From assembly GCA_902760755.1 (NCBI GenBank), contig CACWHK010000028.1, positions 1-55,316 of the forward strand: 55,316 nt of DNA. Reading direction: 5' to 3'. A program made the position numbers and the translations under genes. The notes beneath the pieces were generated by a model. It searched no databases. It saw only the letters and a program-made list of their open reading frames with translations, and was not told the DNA's origin. Below are positions 1-8,849 of this stretch, one piece after another (the first letter of the stretch is position 1; each line of letters starts with the position of its first letter). This DNA is from an uncultured Lachnospiraceae bacterium (GTDB taxonomy: Bacteria; Bacillota; Clostridia; Lachnospirales; Lachnospiraceae).

Positions 1-116
1 GTAGAACGGCGAGACCATGTACGAATGACCTCATGAGCGTCCTTCTTGTTCAGCTCATCAACCTTCTTTAATAAGCTTGCATCTGCAAACGGTCCTTTTT
101 TTAATGAACGAGCCAT
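1..116 (-). CDS. rpsS: 30S ribosomal protein S19, partial (N-terminal 38 residues)
   Basis: Small-subunit protein S19, which binds the head of 16S rRNA. Reading the minus strand from the ATG at 116-114 gives the typical S19 opening [12 protein letters not shown] followed by a basic helix and the VIRTWSRRS motif. The gene runs off the left edge of the window, so only the first 38 or so codons are seen. It starts 11 bp after the rplB stop, with a GGAGGAAGAAC-type Shine-Dalgarno, and is the sixth gene of the S10 operon seen here. Nothing in the visible part is unusual. Confidence 0.95.
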   Translation of the reverse strand, partial: MARSLKKGPFADASLLKKVDELNKKDAHEVIRTWSRRS

Positions 117-127
117 GTTCTTCCTCC

Positions 128-970
128 TTACTTAACGTTCTTGCCTGATCTGTTTCTGATGATCAGCTTGTTGGACTTGTTGTTCTTCTTGCGGGTCTTA
201 AGACCGAGTGCCGGCTTACCCCAAGGAGTGGACGGGCCACTGCGACCGATCGGTGCACGACCCTCACCACCACCGTGCGGGTGGTCATTCGGGTTCATAA
301 CAGAACCGCGGACTGTCGGGCGGATGCCCATGTGACGCTTACGTCCTGCCTTACCGATGTTTACAAGTCCATGCTCGATATTGCCTACCGTACCGATGGT
401 TGCGCGGCAAATGATCGGTACCATACGCATCTCGCCGGAAGGAAGTCGGAGGATCGCATACTTGCCTTCCTTAGCCATCAGCTGTGCAGCATTTCCTGCG
501 GAACGAACCAGCTGACCGCCTCTGCCCGGAACAAGCTCGATGTTGTGGATCTCTGTACCAACGGGGATTGCTGTCAGCGGCAGGCAGTTACCTACACGTA
601 CGTCAGCGTTCTCGCCGTTCATCAGGGAATCCCCAACCTTCAGTCCTGCCGGAGCAAGGATGTAGGTCTTCTCACCGTCTGCATAGCAGATCAGTGCGAT
701 ATTTGCTGTCCGGTTCGGATCATACTCGATGGTAAGAACCTTTGCCGGGATATCATCTTTACGTCTCTTGAAGTCGATGATTCTGTACTTCTGACGGTTT
801 CCGCCACCGTGATGACGAACCGTGATCTTACCCTGGTTGTTACGACCAGCGGTCTTCTTCTTGGAAACCAGCAGGGACTTCTCCGGCTGATCCGTTGTGA
901 TCACGTCAAAGTCCAGACCGGTCATATTTCTTCTTGAAGGTGTATATGGGGTGTATGTTTTGATACCCAT
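128..970 (-). CDS. rplB: 50S ribosomal protein L2
   Basis: L2 sits near the peptidyl-transferase centre and helps subunit association. The 280-residue length is normal for bacteria. The opening ([14 protein letters not shown]), the [11 protein letters not shown] motif and the C-terminal [13 protein letters not shown] loop containing the conserved histidine are all present. It lies between rplW and rpsS on the minus strand, with 31 bp after the rplW stop, as part of the S10 operon. A purine-rich ribosome-binding site (GAAAGGAGAATT) precedes the ATG. No oddities were seen. Confidence 0.98.
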   Translation of the reverse strand: MGIKTYTPYTPSRRNMTGLDFDVITTDQPEKSLLVSKKKTAGRNNQGKITVRHHGGGNRQKYRIIDFKRRKDDIPAKVLTIEYDPNRTANIALICYADGEKTYILAPAGLKVGDSLMNGENADVRVGNCLPLTAIPVGTEIHNIELVPGRGGQLVRSAGNAAQLMAKEGKYAILRLPSGEMRMVPIICRATIGTVGNIEHGLVNIGKAGRKRHMGIRPTVRGSVMNPNDHPHGGGEGRAPIGRSGPSTPWGKPALGLKTRKKNNKSNKLIIRNRSGKNVK

Positions 971-1001
971 TTTAATTCTCCTTTCAACTCAACTCTTGAT
1001 C

Positions 1002-1301
1002 TTACAGTCCCTCGAAGAGCTCGATATCAGCACTCTCAGCGGTCAGCTGAACGTATGCCTTCTTGGTCTTCGCGGTCTTGCCGTAGGTGTTGCCGCGGCG
1101 CTTTGTCTTGCCGTCTACATTTACGGTGTTGACCTTTGCAACCTTGGTACCTTCGAACATCTTCTCTACTGCGTCAGCGATCTGATTCTTTGTCGCATCC
1201 GGATGAACAAGAAATGTATACTTCTTCTCGCTCATTGCGTTCATACTCTTCTCAGTAAGAACCGGTCTCTTGATTACATCATAGTACTTTAAATCTGCCA
1301 T
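1002..1301 (-). CDS. rplW: 50S ribosomal protein L23
   Basis: L23 binds 23S rRNA domain III at the exit tunnel and is the docking site for trigger factor and SRP. The 99-residue protein opens with a YYDVIKRPVLTEKS-type segment, has the central VEKMFEG and VNTVNVDGK stretches, and a lysine/arginine-rich loop (KTKRRGNTYGKTAKTKK). Its ATG shares one base with the rplD stop (TAATG), so the two are translationally coupled. Length and sequence are normal for the family. Confidence 0.97.
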   Translation of the reverse strand: MADLKYYDVIKRPVLTEKSMNAMSEKKYTFLVHPDATKNQIADAVEKMFEGTKVAKVNTVNVDGKTKRRGNTYGKTAKTKKAYVQLTAESADIELFEGL

Positions 1302-1921
1302 TATGCGTACACCTCCTCGATCGCCTGTGCAGCATCCTTGGTGATGATCAGAGAATCATACTTCAGGATATCATACACATTGATGGATGTGCTGATGGTT
1401 GTTGCAACATCCGGGATGTTCCGTGCGGACAGAACCACGTTGTCGTTCTTATCCTTTGTTACTACCAGAGCACTCTCTGCCTTCAGGTTCTTCAAAATCT
1501 CTGCAAATGCAGCCGTCTTCGGTGCATCCATGGTAAGCTCGTCAACCACGATCATCTTCTCGTCCTGAACCTTGGAGGTTAAAGCGGAGAAGAGTGCAAT
1601 CTGACGCTCACGCTTGTTCATCTTCTTGGAATAATCTCTCGGCTTCGGTGCGAATACCACGCCACCGCCTGTCCACTGCGGAGATCTGGTGGAACCCTGA
1701 CGTGCATGTCCTGTTCCCTTCTGTCTCCACGGCTTCTTTCCGCCACCGGAAACCTCAGCGCGTGTCAGTGCGTTCTGTGTTCCCTGACGATTGTTTGCAA
1801 GATAGGTAACAACTGCCTTATGAACCAGTGTTTCATTTATCTCTACACCGAAAATGTTGTCGGAAAGGTCGATCTTGTCAACCTCTTTTCCGTCGGTGTT
1901 GTATACTGCTAAAGTTGCCAT
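1301..1921 (-). CDS. rplD: 50S ribosomal protein L4
   Basis: L4 lines the exit tunnel of the large subunit. In gammaproteobacteria it also represses its own operon through the S10 leader, which matters here because this operon has a long structured leader. The 206 residues include the tunnel loop (KPWRQKGTGHARQGSTRSPQ) and the conserved KMNKRERQIALFSAL helix. It overlaps rplW by one base and follows rplC by 23 bp. An AGGAGGATTAGAA ribosome-binding site precedes the ATG at 1921. Confidence 0.97.
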   Translation of the reverse strand: MATLAVYNTDGKEVDKIDLSDNIFGVEINETLVHKAVVTYLANNRQGTQNALTRAEVSGGGKKPWRQKGTGHARQGSTRSPQWTGGGVVFAPKPRDYSKKMNKRERQIALFSALTSKVQDEKMIVVDELTMDAPKTAAFAEILKNLKAESALVVTKDKNDNVVLSARNIPDVATTISTSINVYDILKYDSLIITKDAAQAIEEVYA

Positions 1922-1944
1922 TCTTCTAATCCTCCTTATCGTGA

Positions 1945-2628
1945 TTATCTAGCCTTTACAGACTCTGCAACGATCACGAGTGACTTCTTCGGGCCCGGAA
2001 CTGCACCCTTCACCAGGATCACATCATTCTCTGCATCTATCTTAACGATCTCCAGGTTCTGTACGGTTACCTGCTCGCATCCTGCGTGTCCGGCCATCTT
2101 CTTGCCCTTCATAACACGACCCGGTGTGGTTGCGGAACCATTGGAACCTGCATGGCGGTGATACTTGGAACCGTGTCCGGAAGGACCGGACTTCAGGCCG
2201 TGGCGCTTGATACCACCAGCGTATCCCTTACCTTTGGAACGAGCGGTTACATCGATCTTGTCGCCCTCAGCGAAGATGTCAGCCTTGATCACGCTCTCTC
2301 CTGCAACATACTCAGCAGCGTTCTCAAACTTGAACTCCTTAACGAACTGCTTCGGAGCTTCACCGGCCTTCTTTGCGTGGCCGACTTCTGCCTTCGTTGC
2401 ACCATGCGGATTTCTGATCACTTTCTTTCCTGATCCGTCCTTGCTGGTTACCTTTTCCTTCACGTCCTTGAATCCGACCTGAACTGCTTCGTAACCATCG
2501 TTCTCTACGGTCTTAACCTGTAATACTGCACACGGTCCTGCCTTCAGAACCGTAACCGGTGTCAGAACACCGTCTTCGTTGAAGATCTGGGTCATGCCGA
2601 TCTTCTCAGCGAGAATCGCCTTTTTCAT
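1945..2628 (-). CDS. rplC: 50S ribosomal protein L3
   Basis: L3 is an early assembly protein whose long loop reaches the peptidyl-transferase centre. The 227-residue protein has the family opening ([13 protein letters not shown]), the central [14 protein letters not shown] loop and the [15 protein letters not shown] and [14 protein letters not shown] segments. It is slightly longer than the roughly 210 residues of many homologues because of an insert near residues 60-100. AGGAGG lies 8 bp before the ATG. It is separated from rpsJ by an unusually long 272-bp spacer. Confidence 0.97.
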   Translation of the reverse strand: MKKAILAEKIGMTQIFNEDGVLTPVTVLKAGPCAVLQVKTVENDGYEAVQVGFKDVKEKVTSKDGSGKKVIRNPHGATKAEVGHAKKAGEAPKQFVKEFKFENAAEYVAGESVIKADIFAEGDKIDVTARSKGKGYAGGIKRHGLKSGPSGHGSKYHRHAGSNGSATTPGRVMKGKKMAGHAGCEQVTVQNLEIVKIDAENDVILVKGAVPGPKKSLVIVAESVKAR

Positions 2629-2900
2629 TTCTTTTTCCTCCTAAATGAATTTACAGCGGATTGGACTTGCCAATCATACTAAATCGCATCATTCAGCGCT
2701 GGGTTTCCTGAATCCTCTTTATATAAGGAAATGCTCCGTTGCTGAACTGCATGTTCTGCGCTGCCTCATTCGCATCCGCTTCGCGTATGCTCATGATCGC
2801 GCTGTCGCGCTATCGTCCGCCTTCGTCATTCTCCTGACTGTGAACTTCGTTCCCGTCAGTCGTCTGCCGAATCCGTCCGGCACCGCTCGTAGAAACGCGT
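2629..2900 (-). promoter_or_regulatory. Structured 272-nt intercistronic spacer between rpsJ and rplC
   Basis: No gene is seen here, although adjacent ribosomal genes are normally almost touching. On the minus strand it holds several short hairpins: GTAGA/TCTAC around 2890, CTGAC/GTCAG near 2832-2857, and GCATACGC-GAA-GCGGATGC near 2770-2790. It also carries a 23-nt box at 2715-2737 that matches, with a few changes and one indel, a box at 3323-3346 in the leader upstream of rpsJ. The rplC ribosome-binding site is at its downstream end. A regulatory or RNA-processing role is inferred, not shown. Confidence 0.5.
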
Positions 2901-3212
2901 CTACTTCATTTTCATATCAATGTACACACCAGCGGATACGTCCATCTTACGAAGTGCATCGATGGTCTTCTGATTCGGTGCAATGATATCGATCAGTCTC
3001 TTGTGTGTTCTCTGCTCGAACTGCTCTCTGGAGTCCTTATACTTGTGAACAGCTCGAAGGATGGTCACCTTCTCAATCTTGGTCGGCATCGGAACCGGTC
3101 CGCTTACCTTAACACCTGTGTTCTTAACTGCATCGATGATGGACTTTGCAGCCTGGTCGATGAGCTTGTGATCATACGCCTTGAGTGTGATTCTCATTAC
3201 TTGACTTGCCAT
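2901..3212 (-). CDS. rpsJ: 30S ribosomal protein S10
   Basis: S10 is part of the 30S head and also acts as NusE in transcription antitermination. The ATG at 3212 gives a 103-residue protein, the normal S10 length, with the family motifs [22 protein letters not shown] and [15 protein letters not shown]. An AAAAGGAGGCGG ribosome-binding site precedes it. The open frame continues upstream but that stretch is non-coding leader. It is the first gene of the operon, followed by a long spacer before rplC. Confidence 0.97.
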   Translation of the reverse strand: MASQVMRITLKAYDHKLIDQAAKSIIDAVKNTGVKVSGPVPMPTKIEKVTILRAVHKYKDSREQFEQRTHKRLIDIIAPNQKTIDALRKMDVSAGVYIDMKMK

Positions 3213-3778
3213 AAAAAAAGCCGCCTCCTTTTCGCACTTTTGTAAGTAGTACGACAAGCGGTGACTGTACAACGTTCCCGTGTGTGTCGTGCCTGGACCC
3301 ATCAGATCGAAGGCTCTGGCCTCTCCTTTTATTAAGGAAATGATCCTGCCTTCGTACCCTTTCCGGTCTTGCAGTCTACCAGGAGGATTCAGCCTGGTTT
3401 TCCACGGTGCCGGGTGTGTCCTGAACTTGAGCCTACAATACAACTATTCGCTATCCCTTTCAGCAGCCATTCACCCGCGCTTTCAGCGCGTCTGTCGCTG
3501 CTTCGCAACTTCTTATGGCTGCGAAAAGGGATGTTCCTGCTTTGCAGGACACATGAGAACGACTGAGCCCCCATGTGCAAGCACGGGGACTCACTCGTTC
3601 CCATGCGTTTGCGAATAGTTAACTGTCCACACGTCATTTCCGGATTCCTCCGGATGATTATTGGTACAGTGACTTGTCGTCAGTTTCTCTGAACTTGACA
3701 TTCGCTCCACGAAATAACCCATAGACTGTCGAACGCGTCTATGGCAACCTCCGCTTCCACGCTATCAACGTCACAGCA
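3213..3778 (-). promoter_or_regulatory. Long structured 5' leader of the S10 operon
   Basis: If transcription starts about 7 nt after the -10 box, the leader is roughly 565 nt long. It contains strong inverted repeats. One is at 3565-3592 (GAGTCCCC..GGGGGCTC, about 11 pairs including wobble), one is CGCGC/GCGCG near 3477-3490 nested in a longer CAGCCAT/ATGGCTG pairing, and one is CCATAGAC/GTCTATGG near 3719-3745. No convincing protein-coding frame is present. In E. coli a shorter S10 leader is bound by L4; whether this one is analogous is inference. Confidence 0.55.
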
Positions 3779-3784
3779 AACGCT

Positions 3785-3813
3785 ATTATAGCAAAGCAGT
3801 TTCCGGAATGCAA
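3785..3813 (-). promoter_or_regulatory. Promoter of the S10 operon
   Basis: On the minus strand TTGCAT (3813-3808), a 17-bp spacer and a perfect TATAAT (3790-3785) form a strong housekeeping-type promoter. It is the only good match upstream of rpsJ and is oriented towards it. Confidence 0.75.
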
Positions 3814-3984
3814 GTACTTTTTTTACGAGTTTTCGTACTATTTTCGGTTCCGCTTTTAAGGTTCATTTAAGGTTCCTCCCGTATTCTACCTATAAGAAGA
3901 GTGGAAAACTATGCACAGAGGTCGTTTTTGTGCACTTTGTTCACAGAATTTTTACATTTGTTTACAATTTCTTCATAAGTTATA

Positions 3985-4013
3985 TTGAACTTGAATTCTA
4001 AACATGATAAAAT
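3985..4013 (+). promoter_or_regulatory. Promoter of the prepilin-like gene
   Basis: TTGAAC (3985-3990), 17 bp and TAAAAT (4008-4013) face the gene at 4114 and leave a leader of about 95 nt. The leader has a small hairpin (CGAATC/GATTCG, 4084-4100) directly before the ribosome-binding site. Confidence 0.55.
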
Positions 4014-4113
4014 AATTGATACAATACATTACAAGGAGTAGTGTCGGCACGCATTTACTTTGTCTGACGAGCTGCCCTTTCATCGAATCATTTAGATTCG
4101 CGAGGTGGCCAAA

Positions 4114-4932
4114 ATGGAAAGAAAGAAAAAGAAAGTGAATCAGGGGATCAATATGATGGACTTCTGGTCCGCTGTCATTGAAAAAGAAAAAAAGAATCAT
4201 AAAAATGGGAACAATGGATTCACACTCGCTGAGTTAGTCATCGTAATGGCTATCATTGCCATTCTGGCAGCTGCCATAGCGCCAGCCATCATTCGCTATA
4301 TTGATAAATCCAGAAAAGCGATTGATATCGAAACAGCTCAAGCCATCTTTGAAGCCGCCAATCTCGCTTCTGCTTCTTACGATGACGACATAGCTGAAGG
4401 TTGGACCATGACCGCAAAAGCGAGTAATGTTGGTAGAACAGAGGTAACTAAAGCCGGTCATAACAAGAGCCTGGAGAAAGATTACAAAGCAAAAAAAGAT
4501 ACATACTCCATATCAGTTGTTGCATGGGGAAGAGGGTTAAACTATAATGGTCCCCCACGTACTGGTGTCGAATGGCAAAACGCAAAATTCAAAAGTACAT
4601 TAGATGACCAACCAGGCGGAGCAAAACAAAGAGCCTATACAAATGAATTTCTTAAGAACTTACTGCATGGAAGCGCAGTTGACGCTGTTTACTATCCAAA
4701 GGAAGGCCGATCGTCACAAGGTTTTGACGGTTACTCTGATGAAACCATGCTTTTTAGATTCCTTAAGGATGCAGGGTACGGCTATGCTGAAGTTTGGCTT
4801 CTTTGTATCAATGACAAATCACTAACCCCTGAGGTTTGGATTGGCGATAAAAACATGAACGGAAAAGGCGGTGGATCTGTCCGACCCCTATATCGTTTAT
4901 ATCCAGATCCCTGTGATGAATATAGAAATTAA
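4114..4932 (+). CDS. Type IV prepilin-like protein (orphan pseudopilin)
   Basis: The protein carries a class III signal: a basic leader of about 35 residues ending in glycine, followed by FTLAELVIVMAIIAILAAAI, with the conserved Glu at position 5 and a hydrophobic helix. Prepilin peptidase would cut before the Phe. The rest of the 272 residues is a soluble domain with no family recognised. GAGG at 4102-4105 is 8 nt from the ATG at 4114; a GTG at 4105 is the alternative start. The gene is alone on the plus strand, the region is more AT-rich than its neighbours, and no other pilus assembly genes lie in the window. It may be acquired, or assembled by machinery encoded elsewhere. Confidence 0.8.
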   Translation: MERKKKKVNQGINMMDFWSAVIEKEKKNHKNGNNGFTLAELVIVMAIIAILAAAIAPAIIRYIDKSRKAIDIETAQAIFEAANLASASYDDDIAEGWTMTAKASNVGRTEVTKAGHNKSLEKDYKAKKDTYSISVVAWGRGLNYNGPPRTGVEWQNAKFKSTLDDQPGGAKQRAYTNEFLKNLLHGSAVDAVYYPKEGRSSQGFDGYSDETMLFRFLKDAGYGYAEVWLLCINDKSLTPEVWIGDKNMNGKGGGSVRPLYRLYPDPCDEYRN

Positions 4933-4963
4933 TCATCAACGAAGTGATTTAATAGTATTAGTA

Positions 4964-5000
4964 AAGAGGAACAGTTACTGAAGTTGTAACCGTTCCTCTT
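4964..5000. terminator. Bidirectional stem-loop terminator
   Basis: AAGAGGAAC pairs with GTTCCTCTT, followed inward by GTTAC/GTAAC after one mismatch, with a 7-nt loop. It lies between the convergent prepilin-like and methyltransferase genes. The T-tracts are weak on both strands. Confidence 0.55.
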
Positions 5001-5031
5001 CATTATGCTATTCATTGTCAAATCTATCGTT

Positions 5032-6054
5032 TCAGAACTCAATCCTCCCGCTCGCGCCGCAGGGCAGCACCAGTCCGGTGGCTGTGACGGGAAGGCCGAT
5101 CTCTTCCGCCGTGACAGTTGCCACATCAGATTTCTTATCCTCCGTCTGACGATCTGCTTCCTTCATCTCTTTCGAGCCAGCCCCCACTCTCTCCCTCCAG
5201 GGCTGCAGCACGGCTGTGTGCAGCATGTAGGAAAGTACTGCCGGCTGTAAGCCGGTGGTATAGGAATTGATCAGGAAGAACAGGGGACGGTCGGAAAGCA
5301 GCTCGCTGCAGCGCTGCAGCAGCTGGAATACCAGATCCTCCAGCTTCCAGAGTTCCCCCTTCGGACCGCGTCCGTAGGACGGCGGATCCATGATGATGGC
5401 ATCATAGGTCTTTCCCCGGCGGATCTCCCGCTCCACAAACTTCATGCAGTCATCCACCAGCCAGCGGATGGGAGCCTCGGCAAGGCCACTGGAAACCGCA
5501 TTTTCCTTGGCCCAGGTAACCATGCCCTTGGAAGCATCCACATGCGTTACATTTGCACCGGCAGCAGCCGCTGCGATGGTGGCTCCTCCGGTGTAGGCAA
5601 AGAGGTTCAAAACCCGGACCTCGCGGCCGGCATCCTTCGCCTTCCGGATTAGGGGATAGAACCAGCTCCAGTTTACAGCCTGCTCCGGAAAGAGTCCGGT
5701 ATGCTTGAATGCAAAGGGCTTCAGATGGAATACCAACGTCGATGATTTGAGATCCTTCGCTTCGCTCAGGATGACAGACTCACGTTCCTTTTGCAGTTGG
5801 GAAACCAAAGAATCCCCCAGCTTGTACTCGATCGTCCACTCCTTCGGAAGGTCATGGAACTCCCACTCTCCTCCCCCGGATTTGCTCCGGTGATAGTGTC
5901 CGTTCAGCCGTTTCCACTGCGAAAGCTTCTTCTCCGTAGACCAGATCACCTGCGGATCCGGCCGGAGCAGGGTATACTCTCCCCACCGCTCCAGCTTTTC
6001 GCCGGACGAGCAGTCCAGCACCTCATAATCCTTCCATTGATCCGCAATCCACAT
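5032..6054 (-). CDS. Class I SAM-dependent methyltransferase (RlmI-like, COG1092)
   Basis: Probable RNA methyltransferase of the RlmI/RlmK type. SAM-binding motif I is NLFAYTGG near residues 150-157, followed by HVDASKGMVTWAKEN and the catalytic-type DPPSYGRGPKGE motif. The GFKHTGLFPEQ-like segment (residues 117-125) is typical of the family. Residues 94-102 (VILSEAKDL) are encoded by a REP-like intergenic repeat that has been inserted in frame in what is usually a short loop. A second insert, rich in Lys, Glu and Asp, lies near residues 290-310. It sits 32 bp after the ABC permease gene and probably ends that operon. The exact substrate is not known. Confidence 0.85.
   Translation of the reverse strand: MWIADQWKDYEVLDCSSGEKLERWGEYTLLRPDPQVIWSTEKKLSQWKRLNGHYHRSKSGGGEWEFHDLPKEWTIEYKLGDSLVSQLQKERESVILSEAKDLKSSTLVFHLKPFAFKHTGLFPEQAVNWSWFYPLIRKAKDAGREVRVLNLFAYTGGATIAAAAAGANVTHVDASKGMVTWAKENAVSSGLAEAPIRWLVDDCMKFVEREIRRGKTYDAIIMDPPSYGRGPKGELWKLEDLVFQLLQRCSELLSDRPLFFLINSYTTGLQPAVLSYMLHTAVLQPWRERVGAGSKEMKEADRQTEDKKSDVATVTAEEIGLPVTATGLVLPCGASGRIEF
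5749..5775 (-). repeat. REP-like element inserted in frame in a coding sequence
   Basis: On the minus strand this reads GTCATCCTGAGCGAAGCGAAGGATCTC, the same core (GTCATYCTGAG..CGAAGRATC) seen at 13911-13990 and 41955-41988. Its 27 bases encode exactly nine residues of the methyltransferase. Confidence 0.75.
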
Positions 6055-6086
6055 AGTATTATCCTCCGGCCATCACCGTCTGTCCG

Positions 6087-7466
6087 TTATTTCAGTGACA
6101 GGACCTTGAAGGCCTTTCTCATTCCTCCGTCTCCCTTGTACAGTGCCATCGCCTTATATACACGGCCGGCAAAAACAACTAGGATCAGGGTAAGCACGAC
6201 CAGGATCAGAATGCCTGACAGTGCCACCGTTGTACTGATGCTGTTCAGCAGAAGCCCGGTGGGCAGGATCATCGCTGCCGTGAACGGGATCAGGAACAGC
6301 CAGACCGGAGCCGCATTGATATCGATTCCCTTGATCATAACAAGGAAGTAGGATGCAACCAGGAACATGGAAATGATTCCGTTATTGTTCGTTGCCTGCT
6401 CCAGTGTATTCGCAACCGAACCTGCAAATGCTGCCATTGAAGAATACATCAGGATTCCGAAGATCAGAACCACGAAGGCCAGGATTACCTGCAAAGGCTG
6501 GAAGAGATTCATGGAGCTAAGACTCTTCAGGAAGATGATCACAGGTGCACTTACACCCGGCATCAGCTGTCCGCAAAGGACGACTCCCACGATCACACCG
6601 ATCACAAGCATGGCGATCCAGAAGAAGAACTGGATCAGTCCCGCTGCAAGAACACCTGTCAGCTTTCCGAAGATCAGTGACTCCGGCTTCACGGAGATCA
6701 GCAGCGTATCCATCAGCTTGGACGTCTTCTCCATGGCAATATTCTTGGAAATGCTGCTACCATAGGCCAATACTACGAAATACATGATCATGCAGACAAG
6801 CATGGTGATGATCACACTGAAAATATCCTGGATCCTCTCATTATTCTGTTCATCCGCTTTTTTCTTATCCGCAAAAAGACTGGTTCCGCTCTTCCATCCG
6901 GTCACGTCATAGCCGTCTGTGGAAATCGTCTTTTTTACCTCTGTCATATCCTGCATGCTGAGGCCGCGGAAGAGAATGACAAACATCATTTCCTCCTCAT
7001 TCTTACCGATGGCATCATAGAAATTCTTTGCTTTTTTCGATTCGATGGATGAATCGTCCGGAAGGATGATCCCGGCGGACATTTCTTCATTTTCATCCTT
7101 GGTCACATGCAATACAAAGGATTTTTTCTCACCTGCGCTCTTGATGGTATCCAGCGCCTCGTCCACGGTTGCCGCTTTCACATAGGTGATATCCGCATAG
7201 CCTTCGCCATCGATCATTTTCAGGAGGCTGTAATCCTGCACATCTCCGGCTTCATTAACGATGTAGATCTTATCCGCGCCGCAGGATTCCAGCTTCTTCT
7301 CGGAATCCTTCTTTGCACTGGCCGTAAGCAGCAGAAGGATCACAATCGGGATCACGAAGAGGGCGATCCCCATACCGAAGGTCAGCGCCTTGTAGCCCTT
7401 CTGAGATGTCTGGTTATGGAAGGTGAACTTGAATACTTTTCCGAAATTCTTAAACATTTCCGTCAC
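6087..7466 (-). CDS. ABC-2 type transporter permease (NatB-like)
   Basis: 459-residue membrane subunit of an exporter. It has one N-terminal membrane segment (about residues 28-50) after a soluble start, a large extracytoplasmic domain of about 170 residues, then five or six C-terminal membrane helices typical of ABC2_membrane_3 proteins. It has the same length and layout as the next gene upstream, so the two probably form a heterodimer. It follows that gene by 3 bp and is co-transcribed with the ATPase at 8821-9819. The NatAB family exports sodium or antimicrobial compounds, but the substrate here cannot be told from sequence. Confidence 0.85.
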   Translation of the reverse strand: MTEMFKNFGKVFKFTFHNQTSQKGYKALTFGMGIALFVIPIVILLLLTASAKKDSEKKLESCGADKIYIVNEAGDVQDYSLLKMIDGEGYADITYVKAATVDEALDTIKSAGEKKSFVLHVTKDENEEMSAGIILPDDSSIESKKAKNFYDAIGKNEEEMMFVILFRGLSMQDMTEVKKTISTDGYDVTGWKSGTSLFADKKKADEQNNERIQDIFSVIITMLVCMIMYFVVLAYGSSISKNIAMEKTSKLMDTLLISVKPESLIFGKLTGVLAAGLIQFFFWIAMLVIGVIVGVVLCGQLMPGVSAPVIIFLKSLSSMNLFQPLQVILAFVVLIFGILMYSSMAAFAGSVANTLEQATNNNGIISMFLVASYFLVMIKGIDINAAPVWLFLIPFTAAMILPTGLLLNSISTTVALSGILILVVLTLILVVFAGRVYKAMALYKGDGGMRKAFKVLSLK

Positions 7467-7469
7467 CTC

Positions 7470-8849
7470 CTAATTCTTTGCCGCTGCGAAGATGGATGCC
7501 AGCTTCGGTTTGCTGGAATCACTGAGCAGCAGATTCCGATAAGTCTTTGCCCCAATGATCAGAAGTCCGATCAGGATTGCGATCTGGATCGCAAAGGACA
7601 GAAGCAGGACACCGATACCGATACGTCCGGCCACATATGCCTCGGGCGCCATGAAATAGGAGAACGGCGGAACCAGGGCGCCGATCGCAGACAGGTCGCC
7701 CTTCATTCCCACGTACGTACATCCCATCCATCCGATCAGGGTGATCACGGTTACCAACGTAGTTGCATTCTGCTGATCCTCTGTTTTACTGCAGGCGGAA
7801 CCCATGATCCCGCTGAGGATACCGAAGGAACAGAGTGCAAGAAGGATTTCCGCAAGGAAGACCACCAGACCCTTTACACCGTAGCCGGTGAAGATTGCCA
7901 GATTCAGGCCTCCCTGCTGTGTAATTCCGGACATATCAAGCTTCAGAACATTCTCCATTAGGACATCCGATACCAGGAAGGACAGGAGGATTCCGCATAC
8001 GATAGTTCCAGCAACGAAAAGCAGCATACCCAGAACCTTTCCGAGGAGCAGCGCCATGGGGCGCACGCTGACCAGAAGAGTTTCCGCAAGCTTCGAAGTC
8101 TTCTCCTCATTTACGGAGGAGATAATATAGGAGGATGAAAGGGATGCCACGACCATGATGATCAGGGCAAATCCCATAAGAAGACCGCTGTATTCCGTCT
8201 TGGATATGGTATGATCCTTTTCCTCCACGTACTCTTTTGCAGTCATAACCTCGTCTCTGGTGACACCTGCGCTGATGGATTTCAGGGATCGATCATCCAG
8301 TGACATCTGGCTTTTTCTGGTTTCACCGAAGATTTTCTCAACATACTCCGTGGCACGGTCCAGACTTCGCACCGAAACCTCAGAGTTGTCGGTTATGATC
8401 CCGTCAACATGATAGGTCATAGCATCCAGTCGGATGACCACCAGAATATCCTTCCCGGTGAGACCCGTGATCAGATCATCCTCTTTTACCTCATCCTTGT
8501 TGTAGATACTGATATTCTTCGGATCCAGATGGCCCTCCTTCACCTTTCCGATCGAAGGGATATTCTCTGCTTCTTTATCGAATGCAAATGTGGTCTCATT
8601 TAAAATGTACAGCTTGTCAGCCTCCACATTCTCGATGGAAGCCTCGTTCCGCTTCCGGGTGGACTCACTGGAGTTGCTCATCAGATACATCAGCGGCTTC
8701 ATCATGGCCATCATCAGGATCATGACGATTGCCGTAATAAGAAATGCTTTATTCTTGATGGTCTGCCTGAAGGTGAAACGGAAGACCTTGCCGAAGCCCT
8801 GAAGACTGTAGATATTTTCCTTACTGGTTTGATTCACTGACTTCGTCAC
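7470..8849 (-). CDS. ABC-2 type transporter permease (NatB-like)
   Basis: Second 459-residue permease of the same exporter. A charged N-terminus is followed by FRFTFRQTIKNKAFLITAIV, the first membrane segment, then a large outer loop (about residues 65-215), then the segment with the conserved NEEKTSKLAETLLVSVRP cytoplasmic motif and the remaining helices. The same motif (MEKTSKLMDTLLISVKPE) appears in the downstream permease, showing paralogy. Its start overlaps the 3' end of the ATPase gene by 29 bp, which supports coupled translation. Confidence 0.87.
   Translation of the reverse strand: MTKSVNQTSKENIYSLQGFGKVFRFTFRQTIKNKAFLITAIVMILMMAMMKPLMYLMSNSSESTRKRNEASIENVEADKLYILNETTFAFDKEAENIPSIGKVKEGHLDPKNISIYNKDEVKEDDLITGLTGKDILVVIRLDAMTYHVDGIITDNSEVSVRSLDRATEYVEKIFGETRKSQMSLDDRSLKSISAGVTRDEVMTAKEYVEEKDHTISKTEYSGLLMGFALIIMVVASLSSSYIISSVNEEKTSKLAETLLVSVRPMALLLGKVLGMLLFVAGTIVCGILLSFLVSDVLMENVLKLDMSGITQQGGLNLAIFTGYGVKGLVVFLAEILLALCSFGILSGIMGSACSKTEDQQNATTLVTVITLIGWMGCTYVGMKGDLSAIGALVPPFSYFMAPEAYVAGRIGIGVLLLSFAIQIAILIGLLIIGAKTYRNLLLSDSSKPKLASIFAAAKN

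Noticed and set aside
3213-3443. Upstream extension of the rpsJ frame
   Set aside because: S10 is 103 residues in bacteria and the correct start has a strong ribosome-binding site. The extension is leader.
4014-4113. c-di-GMP riboswitch upstream of the prepilin-like gene
   Set aside because: Such riboswitches often precede pilus genes, but none of the conserved GEMM segments is present in the roughly 95-nt leader.
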